A stretch of 64,000 nucleotides of DNA from Eudorina sp. 2006-703-Eu-15 (lineage: Eukaryota > Chlorophyta > Chlorophyceae > Chlamydomonadales > Volvocaceae): positions 531,467 to 595,466 of the forward strand of contig BDSI01000056.1 in NCBI GenBank assembly GCA_003117195.1, given 5' to 3'. The translations under genes and the position numbers were made by a program. Below, piece by piece: positions 11,946 through 24,360 of the stretch (within the stretch, counting starts at the first letter, position 1; every line of letters begins with the position of its first letter). The notes below the pieces were generated by a model. It ran no database searches, had not been told where the DNA came from, and saw only the letters and a program-made list of their open reading frames with translations.

Positions 11946-14175
11946 ACACACGAGTGTCACGCATGAGCCGTGGCCCAACCAGATCCGCGGATCACCAATG
12001 GAGGGGGGCCTGCAGCGGCTGCTGCGTCAGGGCCGTTCCTGCGGCGGCTGCTCGCGCACCTGACGGGCGGGGTGCGTTCAGGTGCGCCATGGGCGCCCGC
12101 CCCACGAAGAACACCGGGTGGGAGCGCCCGATGGCCGAGTGCAGCGCGCGCTGGGCGGTGTCACTGCGCAGAGGGTGGGAGGGGCGGCACCTCAGCACTC
12201 GTCACACCCGCCCCGAGTCGACACTACACCAAGACCTCCCGATTCAAACATGGCGGAATCACCCACCGGCTGCCAATGGCCATGGTGCACCGGCGGTCCC
12301 CGTCCTTCGGAATCGGCGCGGGTTGATTGATGGGTGGGCGCGCATCATTCCCCGACCGCCCTCCGCTCTAACTCTGCTCCAAGTTCTTCCATGCAGCCGC
12401 TTGGCGTCGTATGCTTTACACCCCACTGCCAGTGGTCCCGTCCCCGCCTTTTTGTCAATTACTTCGATCGCGAAACCACAAAATTGTCACTGAGCGGGTG
12501 GCAGTTGTCCGGACGGTCGACGTCCCGACCCCTCGCCTTGGGTCAATAACAACGACAGCGAGACCGCAACCCCCCGTCCCCTCCCCCTCTCCTTTCCTTG
12601 GCGTGCCGCGGCAAAGCGCCCACCTGATGCTCTCCTCGCCCGCGTTGGCTGCCCAGGGGAAGACCCATGTCTCCACGGCATCACGACCAGCATCCGCTGT
12701 GGGCGACACCGGGGAGGTGGTCCCTGCCCCTGCTCCTGGTCCTGGACTCCGTGTCCCCTGCTGCTGCTCCCGTGATGCATTCGCGGGCTGGGCCTGCGGC
12801 TGGGTCCCGCGCTGACTCTGGACCTGCGGGCCCCCGCGGCTCCGGACGACCAGGTACAATGCCTCCGTGAGGCGCCGCCGCATCGACCTAAGGGAACGGG
12901 CCATAGCCCCGCACGATGAGATTTGTTCCATCAGCATGATTTGGGTTTGGCCCATCATCAGCAGATCAAGGCGGTGTGGGGTTGCCACAGACTGTCTCGA
13001 CGTCAGACGTCATGAAGGGGAATCCATCTTTCGCACCTGGCGTCTCCGGAAGCATCTGCCGCGGTTTCGGAGGGCACGGGTGAGAAGGTCCGCTGCGGGG
13101 CGGCGAGGCGAGGACCGCGGGCCAGCGCAGGGCCAGGATCAGGACCGATCAGCAGAGGAGCGCCACACGTTACTTGCGGCCGCAGTGCACATCGCCGCAG
13201 TGCTCCCCCCGCGGGAGCGCCGACCCAGGGGCCCCGGCGCGTCATGCCTATCCCAGATGCCTATCCCAGCCACAAAGACCGACCGTGCATTCACAAAAGT
13301 CTATCAGTCAAAACATGTCCACCAGTGGCGCGGTAAAAGTTGCAGGTACCAGCGCCGCGGCGCGACGGCGCAAGCGAGAGCGGCACATGCCATCTGGGCG
13401 AGGGCACCGAAGCACAGCCGCCACCACGCACATGCTGTGCTGCTGATGGATCCCGATCCCCTACGAGCCGGAACCCAAGCCGGAGCCTCCAGGAGATGCG
13501 CGCCCGGGGCTCACCAGGTCCTGCTTCTCCTGTTTGCTGCCCGTGTCCCCTCTTCCCTTGGTTGCCTGCATGACATGAACCACGGCACCGTTGAGTGGCG
13601 CAGGTGTACTGGCACGCCACTGCGGCGGCTGTTTTCTTCCCGAAACATGGATGCTGGCAATCGTGTCCAGCAGTGCTCGCGGAGGCACGATTGGACTGCT
13701 AGGTTGCCGCCACGAGGAGGTGCTCCGGGTGTCGGAGAACAAGCAGCACCAATAGAATCCGCGCGGGCAAAGCGCCGGAGGCGAGGGGCTGGTGGTGGGG
13801 CAAACACACGAGGCAGGCCAAGCTTACCCCTTCAGGGTAGTCCTTCAGGTCTCCCGTCTCCAAGCCACGCTGACGGACCCACGTCTGATGCTTGACCTCT
13901 TGCGGCGACAAGGGGGGTTTCAGCAGCGGCAGTCGCTGCAGTACACACGCTGCGAAAATTGGGCCCTCCTGACTGCCACTGGCCTCTGCTTCTGCGCCAG
14001 TTGCAGCTCCGTAAGCCTGCACATGGCGAAGAAACTCTGCAGGCTGGTGCGCTTGTTCCTCATGAGCATGGCGTCGCGCCTGTAAACCCACCCTAGAGGC
14101 TTCCCAGCTGTTTCGGGAATGTTTTATATACCATGATGTCCGAGATAATTTTTCAAGTAGCTGTGAGGAACGCAT
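11204..14175 (-). CDS. MRPL46: Mitochondrial large-subunit ribosomal protein mL46
   Basis: mL46 is a Nudix-fold mitochondrial ribosomal protein without catalytic role. Six exons: 13828-14175, 13037-13092, 12624-12887, 12060-12163, 11668-11756 and 11204-11278. Phases 0, 2, 2, 1, 0 agree throughout, and the total of 936 bases gives 311 residues. Landmarks in order: CVLQRLPLLKPPL with LKDYPEG; FSPVPSETAADASGD (a 56-base exon); LTEALYLVVRSRG; VETWVFPW with AGEESIR; TAQRALHSAIG with FFVGRAPMAH; KTFFMLAQAVDDP with QDYAWV; and VTKQELLGSYLTD with LRELVTKML at the end. A Gln/Gly/Pro-rich insert lies between the third and fourth blocks. The first 40 residues are basic and Ser-rich, fitting a presequence. 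Another frame from the ATG at about 14071 also looks presequence-like, but it cannot be joined without a roughly 30-base intron, so I prefer the start at 14175. Confidence 0.92.
11857..11944. repeat. (GT)44 dinucleotide microsatellite
   Basis: An uninterrupted run of 44 GT units, inside intron 4 of mL46, where it reads as AC on the gene strand. It lies about 100 bases upstream of the exon 5 acceptor. Confidence 0.98.
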
Positions 14176-17089
14176 GCTCGTACGAAAATCAGCCCGGCTG
14201 ATGGTTGCGATATGGCAAAGAACAAAAGATTACATAGTCGGAGACGCTTAGCTAGAATGCATCATCTCTGAAAACACAAAATGATGTATTTGGCTTGCAT
14301 AAAGCACGTCATATTGTGCGTGTACGAACTAGGGCAACAAGGATCCGTACCTTGCCCGCATTGCCAACATCGTGGATCCCCGAACCTTCACACGACCGCT
14401 CCGCGTTACAAAGCGTATCTGGAAAGTGTCCTAGGCATGGGCGCAATGGTTCCATCGGATTGAACAAACCCTTGCTTTGCTTTCGTTGCGGTAGCCTGTG
14501 CGCGGTGCTCAACTCGCTGCACGCCCGTGCCATGTGCTTCTGTTGTGGACGTGATGGACGTGACGTTGTGGAGCGTTTGCAGCGGAAGCCTCTGCGCAGG
14601 ATGGCATGCGTCGGATACGGTCGGATACCAGTACCTATCATGTACAGGTGTCCAGTATACGGCCGGGGAGCTGGTCCGCCTGGTGCGATAGCTTGGCCCT
14701 GCTCTGTGCCTGGCCTGGTGCAGCTGGGCCGTGAGCTTCTGAGCTCCCGATGTCGTACCACGTGGCAGCGAGGGGTGATGCCACGGACTCTCTCCCTCCG
14801 GCGACCCGATGGTCCCCTCTTCTACAACGACTGCGGACAAACCTACAGGGCCATGGACACTGCTGCAGTGCCACCTACCCCATTGCAATGATGAAGCCTC
14901 CAAGAGGCAACCCCACATCAGCCAGCCATGAGGGGCCACCGCGAACACGGATCGCCACATGACATCATATCACACCACAGCACGTTCAACTGTAACAGAC
15001 ACAGACATACACGCCTCAGCTCTCACTCCCCGTTCCGACACTCAACTTCCGACGAGTCCCGCACTACCTGCCGGGCCAGCCACCCGCCCGCCCACCCGCC
15101 CCGCCTAACTGCGCCCAATCCGGGAGCTGCGGCGGGCCGTCCACCCACTCTCAGACCACACCGGTGCCACCACAGCTGCTCTGCTTCCCGCATTCACTCT
15201 CGGCAAGAATGGGGCAGGACATGACCCCGCCTCCTCTCTCACACTCACGCCCTACTTGCAAGCCACGGCACAAGTACCTACGCAGGGTGACACACATGCC
15301 AGCCCCGGGAACGGCGCCCACCGCCAACCTGTAGCAGGTGACCGTAACTAACAAACACACACGGTGAGTATGGAATCCCCGCAGACATCGTAGGAGTTGA
15401 ATGGGGTGAAGGATCAGGTGGTACAACCCTCCTCCATAGAGGAGTGCTTCGGTGGTCTCCCCGATGGGCAAGGGTAGCTGCACCCGGCGAGATATGTAAC
15501 GAGACACACACACACACCTGGGTTATCTTTCTAAACAAATCTGCAACCAACTCAAAGCGCGGCACGGCAACCCCACACGGCGACAGACTCATATTATCAA
15601 CCCTCGATCGGGTACGGCCTACACGGCCCTGCGCTCTGTGCTGCGTGCCGCCTATCCCTCTCCTCCCCTGCCCCCCCCACCTCCATCCGTCACGTCTCAC
15701 ACTTCCTATCCGCCCTCCCCTCCTCACTTCGCGCTGTGCAACCTGCCAAGGAGGCGTCGCCCGCCGCCTCCTCCCGGCAGCTCCTTTCAACATCCCGCCG
15801 CCTCCCTGTAGCGGCCCCCGCAGCCTTCCCTTCCCCTTCCTGTCCCGTTTCTGAATCCCCCGGTGTGGGAGTTGGTCCGGCAACCGCATGCAACTGCCCA
15901 CTTCAAACACACATGTCCCACGTCGGGATCGCAGATGGGACCAGCCAGACGGCCCGGCCGCCAGACTCCCAGCCACCCAGACTCAACCTCCCGCCATGTG
16001 TTTGCAATAATACATCTTTTACTACGGATGCCGCTGCAATGTCGCAAGTGAGGGTCCCCCCCCACCGCCGCCGCATCGTTCTCATCCTACACCCCGATGA
16101 AGAGTTCGGCGATATACGGTACTCAAATCACAGGGCGCGCGGCGCTGACAGACTGAGGCGGCAGCGGCTGTCCGTCCGTCCGTCCGTCCGTCTGTCCGTC
16201 CGTCCGTTCTTTCTGTCCATCTCCTGGCACAACAGCCCACAACAACATGCGCGTAAAGCAATACAGCAGTTATATCATCCACGCGCCAACACAGCCGGGC
16301 GCAATAGCCTCCATCTTTATTTGCTTTCTACTACAGTATGTAGCATATGGAGGCCTTTGGGTGACATCCAGGCGCTTGCGTTCCCTGCCGGTGTGATAGT
16401 CGGCCAGCCCCCCGTCCCCCGCTCCTCTCTGATATAGAAGGGCGGACGGGCCATACCTCTGCCCAAGCCATACACCCTCCACCGGGGGTGGGAGACAGAA
16501 GCGCCATAAAGTGCCGCCACGCACCCACCCCGTCCGCGCCGCCGCGCAGCCACCCCCTCCGACCCTCCACGCGCCCGCGCAAGCACGCCTTGGCTGGTGC
16601 CACGGCGACTTGTCCGTGTAGCAGCAGTAGCACCAACAATACTAGCGTGAGCAGTAGCTAGCGGAAGCAATAATAGCAGTAGCCAGCACCATTACCGCCC
16701 CTAACACCACACCCACACGAAGGCGAAGGACATGTGGTGCTGATCCTCCCTCCGCCCCCATCCGCCCGGGTGACTGACCCGGCTCCGCCGGACAGGTCCC
16801 GCAAAAGGCGCCTCAGCTCGCCCATCTCTCGCACAAAGACGGCCGCACAAGATCAGCGACACACACCAGCGCCGAACAGCCCCGAATCCTTGCGGGCAGA
16901 CTACAGGCGGCTGGCGTTTGCACAAACCCACTTTGGTTGGCGACCCACCCCTACCCAACATCCTCCCCCGCGGTAACCGTACCGTGGCTAAGAAGCTAAC
17001 TACCCTTTTCCGGGCCCTCCTGCGAACCCATCGCCCACTCGAAGGGTTTGAGGGGGTTTCCGCCGGTTTCCTCCCACACCCGAAACACC
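14176..17089. other. Spacer between mL46 start and the 3' end of the IQ-motif gene
   Basis: About 2.9 kb without a supported coding exon. It must contain the mL46 promoter and the 3' UTR of the minus-strand IQ gene. TGTAA motifs occur on the plus strand at about 14992 and 15496, but I found no plus-strand gene ending there. A short TCCG repeat is at 16171-16207. Confidence 0.4.
16171..16207. repeat. TCCG tetranucleotide repeat
   Basis: About nine copies of TCCG with one TCTG interruption, in non-coding sequence. Confidence 0.9.
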
Positions 17090-20000
17090 TTAGAAGCTCA
17101 TGCGAGTGACGTGACTGCGGCTGCGGTAGCGCTGCCAGTTGATGGCTATGGGCGCGGCCCCGCCGTTGGGGTCGGCCGCCACGTGGGAACGACCCTCCGC
17201 GTCGACCACCGTCAGCAGCGGCACGCGCAGACTCCACTCGCCGCCGCCACCGCTATCACGGGGCGCGAGCAAAGGTGTCGTCCCGACGCAGTACAACTGT
17301 ACGACAGGCGGTATAACGGGGACAGGAGGGGGTAGTAGCGATTACGGAGGCACAGGTTACTGAAGGGAGCGTGTGGTGACCGAGGGCGATTCAAGGGGCG
17401 TGATGCGGTCTGCAGTTCACACCGCGGTAAGTGTGTGTAAAGGAAAACTGAGCCGCGTGGAAGAGGAGTCCACCTGGACAGTCGATGTACATGCGTGCGT
17501 TACGAGAGAGGGGAAAGTTAGTGGGGTGGGGTGGGGCCGGGAAGGGCTGGTCGACGGCACCGGTCATCGGAAAGCCATCGCCCGCCTTCACGGTGAAGAG
17601 GCGGTGGTTGGGCGGACCAAGACAGTGCCACGCACCGGCCCACCCATCCACCCAACCGCTCGTGGGACAAAAGCAGAGACCTCCTAGACACGACCTATGC
17701 AGCAGCCAAACGCTTCACCCCTGCCTCACAGGCTCCCCTCCCCCTTTCCGCCCCGGCGATGTGCGCCGCCCCCACCACAGGCCCCCCTGGACCCTCCCCC
17801 TCCCCCCCTCATTACCTTGGGCCGGCTGCCCGCCGCAGCTCCCGAGCCCCACCGGCCCACGCGGGGCAGGGACCTGGCCTGAGCGCCCGCCCCCGCCCCC
17901 GCCCCTCCCTGGACCTGCGAATGTGAGTGCGAAGGGGGGTGCCCCGCCCCCGCCCCCGGCCAGGGCCAGTGCCAGGGCCCCGGCAGGCTCCAGTGGCTTC
18001 CTGACCCGTGGGACCCCAACGGGGCGTCCTGCTGGTTGCCGCTGGGGTGGGGTTGGGAGTGGGAGTGGATGAGGTGGCCCCGGCCACCCCCCAGCAGCGT
18101 CTCCCCGATGGTGCGGCCCAGGCTGCCCAGCCGCTCCAGGGTGCGGTCCTTGAGGCTGCCCAGCACGTGCTTCAGGTCGTGTGGCTCGTACGACAACATC
18201 TGCGCGGGGGCGGCGCGCGGGCAGGTGGCCGCATCGTGAGGTGCAGTGGGGGCCGGCCGGTGTACGTCCCCCGGCGAGGGGGGCCGCGGGGGAGGCCGAG
18301 TGCGGGCTGGGTGGTCGGTCCCACGCGGCCCACCACAGCCCCCTTCCTCTCCCCTCCGTAAACACACGGGAGGTTTCTAGGTAGGTGTCGTGCAACCGGT
18401 GTTCCTTGCCGGGCGGTTTCCCACAGGTGGTCCGGGTCTTAATGGTCTTAACGTTCAACACCGTGCATAGGTGGTGGCCACCCCGTGATTATGGTGGCGC
18501 ACACATCGCACACCGCAGCAGCGTTGTGGCGCGAGTCTGAGTGACCCGCGTACCATACAGCCTCGCGCCTCACCGGCCTTGCAACACATGTTCATATCAG
18601 GCGGGCTGGGCGGGTTTCCCACTCAACACACTCACACACCTCCTCTCTATCACTCACATCCTCTGCGGCTCCCACCCACGCCTGCTCCGAGAGAGCGCTT
18701 GCACCGGATCGGAGGCTGCCCTGGCTGCCGCTGGCCCGGAGCGCACGCGCCGATTGCTGTCCTCTTATGTTCAAATCTCCCCTGGTTCTCTTCTTATCAA
18801 CCCCTCCCCTCCCCGCATCCTCAGCCCCTGCCAGCCAAGCTCACCTGCAGGGCTTCCTCCGCCTCCCGCTCCTCTTGCCGCATCTTCGCCCGCATGTACA
18901 TACTCAGACCCTCCTCGCCCTCACCGCCGCCACCGCCGCCGCCGCCACCGCCGCCACCGCCGCCGACGCGCCGTGCGGCGCTGCCGTCGGCGCCGCTCGC
19001 GGCCCTGGGCGGTGCGAGCTCCTCCACCCTCCAGAATCCCCCCGCCAGGATCCGCTCCACCTCGCTCATGGGCACGTCCGCCTCCGCCCGGGGCGGCACT
19101 TTCAACCGCAGCTGGACTCGAGTCCCGACTGCCGCGGGGCGACGGAGCGGCGGGTGCTGCGGCTGAGGGGACGGAGGCTGCGGTGGCGTCCCAACTGCCG
19201 AAACCTCCTGCGGCTCCAGCAGGAGCTTGGGCTGTTGGGAGGAGCTCCCCTCAGGAGGCTGACGCGAAGGCGGCGCGGGTTGAGGCTGGGGCTGATTTGA
19301 TGGCCCGGGTTCGGAGGCGGCCGCTGCGGGGAGGGTGGCCGGGGCCGCAGCGGCGGCGGGGGAGGCGGGCGCGACGGGGGAGGGCAGGGCGGGCAGGGTC
19401 CGAAAGAAGGGCCCCTCCATTTCGAACCAGACGCGCCGCTTGACGCTGCGGAAGTGGCTCGGCCTGCCGTACTGCGTGAAGAGGCTGACGGCGGGCAGGT
19501 CGGGGATGGGCGGGAACTGCGGGGGGCCGACGGAAGAGGGAGGGGAATTCCGCATCGGTGGGCACAGAGCAGGAAGGTGGCGAGTGTGGAGGGCAAGGCC
19601 ACCGCCTACAGCATCCGCAACGCCTCGGCGAGACCCACCTCCCGTATTCCGCAGTACGCGTCCCCGAGCTGTCGGTTCTGCGTCTGGTGCCGGCAGGGCG
19701 GCCGCAGCCGCCACACGATGAGCCGCAGATAGAGGCGCCGGATGCGGAAGCCCCGCCACGCGGCCTGGATCAAGGTGGCGGCGCGCGTCCTGTGGGGGCA
19801 GCCCAGCGGGGCCAGGCGGATTCCGGGCGGGGCCAGGCGTGTCACTGTGGTACTGTACGACAGAGCCGTACTGGGCACCGGATACGTTACGAGTGGGAGG
19901 CAGGCAGGGACAACGGTGGAGGTGCAGGAAGTCAAAGGTGTGCCGCGGCAGACATCCCAAGTCGGGGCATCGCACCTCTGCGCGGCTGATATCTGGGAGG

Positions 20001-20826
20001 TGATGGCGGAAGCCTTGACGCCGTACAACGGCCGCCGCAGCTGCGCGCCCGCGCCGCTGCCGCTGCTCCGGCTGCTGGACAGCGGGATGGGCGGCTGCTG
20101 GGGCGACGACGGCTGCGCATGGGGCGCCAGGATGGTCGCGGTGACGGTGGCGGCCCCGCCACAGGAGCCTGCCCGAGATCCCGGTCTGGAGAGGAACGGT
20201 GCCGCCGCGGCTGCGGCCCCCGGCACGGCCCCGGCAGTCCCGTTGGCTGCTAGTTCCACTGAGGGGGCGGTGAAGCTGCGCCGCCGCGCCGTGTCGTCGC
20301 CGTTACACGCCAGCACGGCGGCTGGGGCGGCCGCTGTGGGACGTGTTCGAGGCCGGGCGGCGAAGGCATCCGATCCGTACCCATTGACACCATGGCCATG
20401 GCCGCCGCCGCCGCCGCCGTTGCTGTTCACGATGCAGGAGCAATTGTTGCCGTGACAGTCGCCGCGGGTGGGCTCCGATTGGTCCTTTGGTGGATCGCCC
20501 GCTGGGGGACTGGGTGACTGAGGTCGCTGCAGGGGACATGATTTGGGCGGGATGGCATCCGTGTCGGACCCGAAGCCGCAGTCGAGGCTCAAGTCGTCGC
20601 TGACGGCGTCCGCCTCCGCCAGCACGCCGGGCAGCTGCGCCGCCGACGCGAGCGGAAGAGGTGCAGGCGACAAAGAGGCCGAGACATGACATTGTGAGAG
20701 CGGGCTGGCGCCGGGAGAGGACGGCGTTTGCTGCGGGGAGCCAAAAGCGCCGTTTCGGCCCCAGACGAGCGTCGACTCCAACGGGAACACCGGCTGCCGT
20801 CGCGGTACAGCCGCCGCCACGGACAT
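17090..20826 (-). CDS. Unidentified IQ-motif (calmodulin-binding) protein
   Basis: Proposed exons: 19639-20826, 18845-19516, 17816-18199, 17636-17683, 17423-17473 and 17090-17296, all joined in phase 0, giving 849 residues. I chose the ATG at 20826 (MSVAAAVPRR) because no ATG precedes it in frame. The first exon is low-complexity Ala/Gly/Ser/Pro until its end, where a canonical IQ motif appears (ATLIQAAWRGFRIRR, residues about 350-370). Exon 2 opens with LFTQYGRPSHFRSVKRRVWF, then a long Pro-rich stretch, SEVERILAGGFWRVEEL, a poly-Gly run and a charged helix ending EEALQ. Exon 3 carries DLKHVLGSLKDRTLERLGSL. The last exon reads RVPLLTVVDAEGRSHVAADP and ends HVTRMSF. Donors at exons 1-3 are strong. 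The two small exons (48 and 51 bases) are the least certain. I do not recognise the family beyond the IQ motif. Confidence 0.6.
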
Positions 20827-22377
20827 CGCGAAGTTGTCTTTTTTCACCGGATATGAAGGCACGATAGTTGCATGTTCGCTTCGACCAGAGCTTGGCGTGC
20901 AAGTGCCACGTGCAAGCGTCACGCTGCACACGAGTGTATTCTGAGGTAGGTAGATGGTCGGTTTAAAACCAGCTCCAAATTAACTCCTTCCATGTAGCTT
21001 GCTGTTATATACTAGGGCGTTAGCAGACGCGAACCATGACAAAACAGCATCCCTTGTACTCGCGATGCACAGCAAACTGATTTGGGTAATAGACATCTCG
21101 CTTATGAAGAACCTGTTACTGCGAAGTTGCACAGTGCTGGGTCATGGTCCTCTCATGATGTGACGTACAACTGTTTCCATTTGCAAAACTGGCTTTCATG
21201 TCAGTACTGCAATGCAACTGCTGTCGGCGATTCACGTCGATACAAATACAATGCTTTTACTGGTCTGGTATGAGCGTTCGCATTGCGATTTTGGCTGCGG
21301 CCCTTACGTGAAGTTTGCGGTTAAAAGATGCTTTTTACAGGGTCCTGATGATACTGTTGACCTTGTGACCCCACATGTAACTCACTGCACGAACACAGGG
21401 TTGCCGAAGTTCCAGGGCTCAGACATGACGTCAGACCGTTTGAGACAGAACGGTCTAAGCTGGAATCGGAGGTTGAAAAGCATCAAAACCAGACTTCTTT
21501 CTTGCTCCTATGTATATGGCATCTTACATACACTCCAAGAACGACCGAAACGGTTTTGAGGGTTAGCCAGGCAATGAGGGACCACACACGCAGATAATGA
21601 TGGTGGCTGGGGTGTGCGGCTCGTCGGCCTGCAAGCATTCCGCACGTCGTCCAGACCCTGGCCGTGCCTCCAGAGAGGCACGGCCTCGCATGGAGCACGT
21701 AGTGAAGGATGGAGGGTCTCAAATGCCGGAGCGACCGTCTCCAACAAACCAAACCCCCAAACCATTATCTCACGCAAAGAGTATCGATTTGTGTCGTGGC
21801 GACGCTCTTGCGTAGCCGTGCAGCTGTTCCGCCACCTTTTTAAGGTGGACGCTGAGTCCCGACCGGCCGTTCCAACGGGCCCAGATAGCAGATAGCTCAT
21901 AGGTGCCTCATCGCATCAAACCCTACCAAGGACTGCGCACACACCCACCATCATCCGGGGGGTCATACAGCCATACCGGCCAACACAACAGGCAGGTTAC
22001 CAGCGCGTCAGGATAGCCTCTCCTGGAAACCACGCCAGACCCGCAGGCGCACGTGAGCCGGGACTTAACCGTCCACCTTCACCGTCCGCCACGCCTCCAA
22101 GAAGCTTGTCATTGCGCACTGAATGGAGTGTTGCATGGCGCACCCGGCACGGTCCGGAAGACCCCACGCGGGCGCACTCCATGCTTACCGCCGTGCGCAG
22201 TTGACTCAGTCGACGGCACTCCATACCGCCTGACAGGCGATACTCCTGTGGCCTTCAAGAAATGAAAAATGAATTATTGATACATTGAAACCTATTTAAG
22301 GATAATGGTTGGCAACTAGGAGACCGTCTCCTACCAGGGGGCCCGCTGACACAGCAACTGGGAATCCCTCTCCCCGC

Positions 22378-22490
22378 ACCACCACCACCACCACCACCAC
22401 CACCACCACCACCACCACCACCACCACCACCACCACCACCACCACCACCACCACCACCACCACCACCACCACCACCACCACCACCACCAC
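22378..22490. repeat. (ACC)n trinucleotide microsatellite
   Basis: 113 bases of uninterrupted ACC, about 37 units. In translation it gives long Thr, His, Pro, Trp, Val or Gly runs in various frames; these are artefacts of the repeat, not proteins. Confidence 0.98.
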
Positions 22491-22682
22491 GCTGCAAAAC
22501 ACCACGAGGGACCGGAACCGGCAAGGCGGCCACCCAAACACGCAGCAAGGCACTCACCCGCCTCCTGTACGGATGGATGCAACACCGTTCACCACCCACT
22601 CCCCAGTCACAGTCGACCACTATGCTCAAACCGCCTGACCCATCCTACTGGTTTAGTGGTTTTGCACGCTACAGGACAAGAG

Positions 22683-22772
22683 ACCCAGCCACCAATAACA
22701 CGTGACCCCACGACCCTGCACGCTGCTGGACAAGTGACCCAGCCACCAATAACACACGTGACCCCACGACCC
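22683..22772. repeat. Two-copy 54-base tandem duplication
   Basis: The segment beginning ACCCAGCCACCAATAACAC at 22683 recurs at 22737 with small differences (an extra AC before GTGACCCC). The offset is 54 bases. It lies in the non-coding spacer. Confidence 0.85.
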
Positions 22773-23666
22773 GTTTCGTCCGTCGGGGTGAACGCGGCTT
22801 CGACGGGTCCCGTCTGTCGCTGCAACCCGGCTTGCGGGCTTTTCCAAACTACCTGGTGCTGTCACCTGCTGCCACTCGCCCGACCACAGGCAGCCCTGAT
22901 GACTGATGTCTCAAGGCAACAGCGCAGCTGTGTGCAGCCGGCAGTGCCGCAGGAGCCGAAGCCGCAGCAGTGATCCGCCAGGCTCTCTGGCCACGTGGCC
23001 GCTGTTGCCCGCTGGTCCCCGAGCACAGCAGCTGTTGAACTTCAGTGTTGTCGACACTGCATGTCCAGATGTGGTGGCCAATCGTGGGGTGGCAGTGCTG
23101 CTCCACCAGAATTTCGATCCTGGGCCTGGCGCACTGCCACCCGTGCGTGGACCCGTCACCCCCTCAGGGACACAACTATTCGGCCTCACTGCGCCGCCTA
23201 CACGAGCATCTTCCCACCCATACCTTGCGTCACGCAGTCGGTTGTTCAATTACACTGTCTAGCTGTGCGTCGGTGCGTTATTGCACGACTGCAGCGTTCT
23301 CGCTATACCTGCATTGCGGTGCAGGCGGACAGTGCCCGGCCGAAAGTAGTGGATTTCCAGCGCAAAAGCTGCCCTGGTGCACGGTGGAAAACGCACGCGC
23401 AACGGATTGTTTCCGATTCCTGCCTGATGCGGGTAGGGTTTCCACGTTGTACATCCCCGAACGTCCGGCAATGTTTGCGTCCTGTTCCGTGTTGACTAAG
23501 GAAGAGCAGATCGCGTGGACGCGATCACGTAGTTGTTCAGAGGGAACGTTGCGCGTTTTGGTGTCGGCATACGTGCTTGCAGCGTAACTTGTAGGGCTCG
23601 CGTCAGTGCGACTCGCTACAACATGCGAGTCTTGATCATGTCAAACATATAAACTATGTATTGCTA

Positions 23667-23927
23667 ATGAAGGTCATGGCAAGCCATGGAGTCCAAACGA
23701 TGGAGCAGACCCAGGGGCCCGACGTCGCTGCGCAGACGTCAGGTGCATTGCTTAACACGTCATCCTCCACAATAATTAATTCATGTAACTTTGGATGGAC
23801 ACTGCATGACATCCTGCAGCTAGACGAACCGACCTTTGCAGACAGGCAAAGGCTCGCCGGCGATTGCCCGGACAGCCTTTGGCTTCTAAAAGGGGAGTTT
23901 GGCTTCTTAACGCCTTGGCCTGGATAG
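23667..23927 (+). CDS. Possible small ORF, 86 residues, unrecognised
   Basis: An ATG-started frame with a mixed, protein-like composition (for example WTLHDILQLDEPTFADRQRL). There is no recognisable domain, and a longer frame overlaps it on the opposite strand. No splice signals or neighbouring exons support it. It may be chance in a lower-GC spacer. Confidence 0.15.
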   Translation: MKVMASHGVQTMEQTQGPDVAAQTSGALLNTSSSTIINSCNFGWTLHDILQLDEPTFADRQRLAGDCPDSLWLLKGEFGFLTPWPG

Positions 23928-24360
23928 TAGCTTTCAACACCACGCCTCGCCAGAACCCTTCCTAAGGAAACCGGTAAACGCACAACGGCCAGGCAGAGTC
24001 AGCACACCACCTTGGAGAAAACAAGAGCTTAGCAATGAATGTTGGATTAGAACAATACATATTGTCATGTTTATGCAGTCGTTCTTCTAGGACTGCGGAG
24101 CCGAACAATTGATACATAATATGTGACCGAAGAAAATATTATTAAGTTACGGAATTGCGGCCAAGACAGATTGTATTTATCGGCGGTGGATTTGGAGCAA
24201 CGCGTAACGTAGGCTTCTGTCGTATCCGTGCGTTTCCATTCATCCCTTCTTTCGCGAAGACTCTGAACTATTTTGCAAGGCCGATGCTTATCGTAGTGAT
24301 TATGCTGAACACTTAACCACTGTTCAGGCGGCGATTATCGTATGCTTTCAGGCAACTTCC

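Larger units (their letters stand above)
20827..24360. other. Repeat-containing spacer between two divergent genes
   Basis: About 3.5 kb, AT-richer than its flanks, between the starts of the IQ gene (minus) and the PLIP lipase (plus). It holds an ACC microsatellite, a 54-base tandem duplication and a short open frame at 23667-23927. I see no transposase or reverse-transcriptase motif and no multi-exon gene. Confidence 0.45.

Noticed and set aside
14071..14075. Alternative mL46 start giving a presequence-like MLMRNKRTSLQSFF
   Set aside because: It is out of frame with the conserved domain and could be joined only through an intron of about 30 bases, which is implausibly short.
17415..17440. 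A perfect plus-strand GCG|GTAAGT donor
   Set aside because: It lies over a minus-strand exon boundary of the IQ gene, and no plus-strand exon chain joins it.
22255..22638. Open frames with poly-Gly, poly-Val, poly-Trp or poly-Thr runs
   Set aside because: All are translations of the ACC microsatellite.
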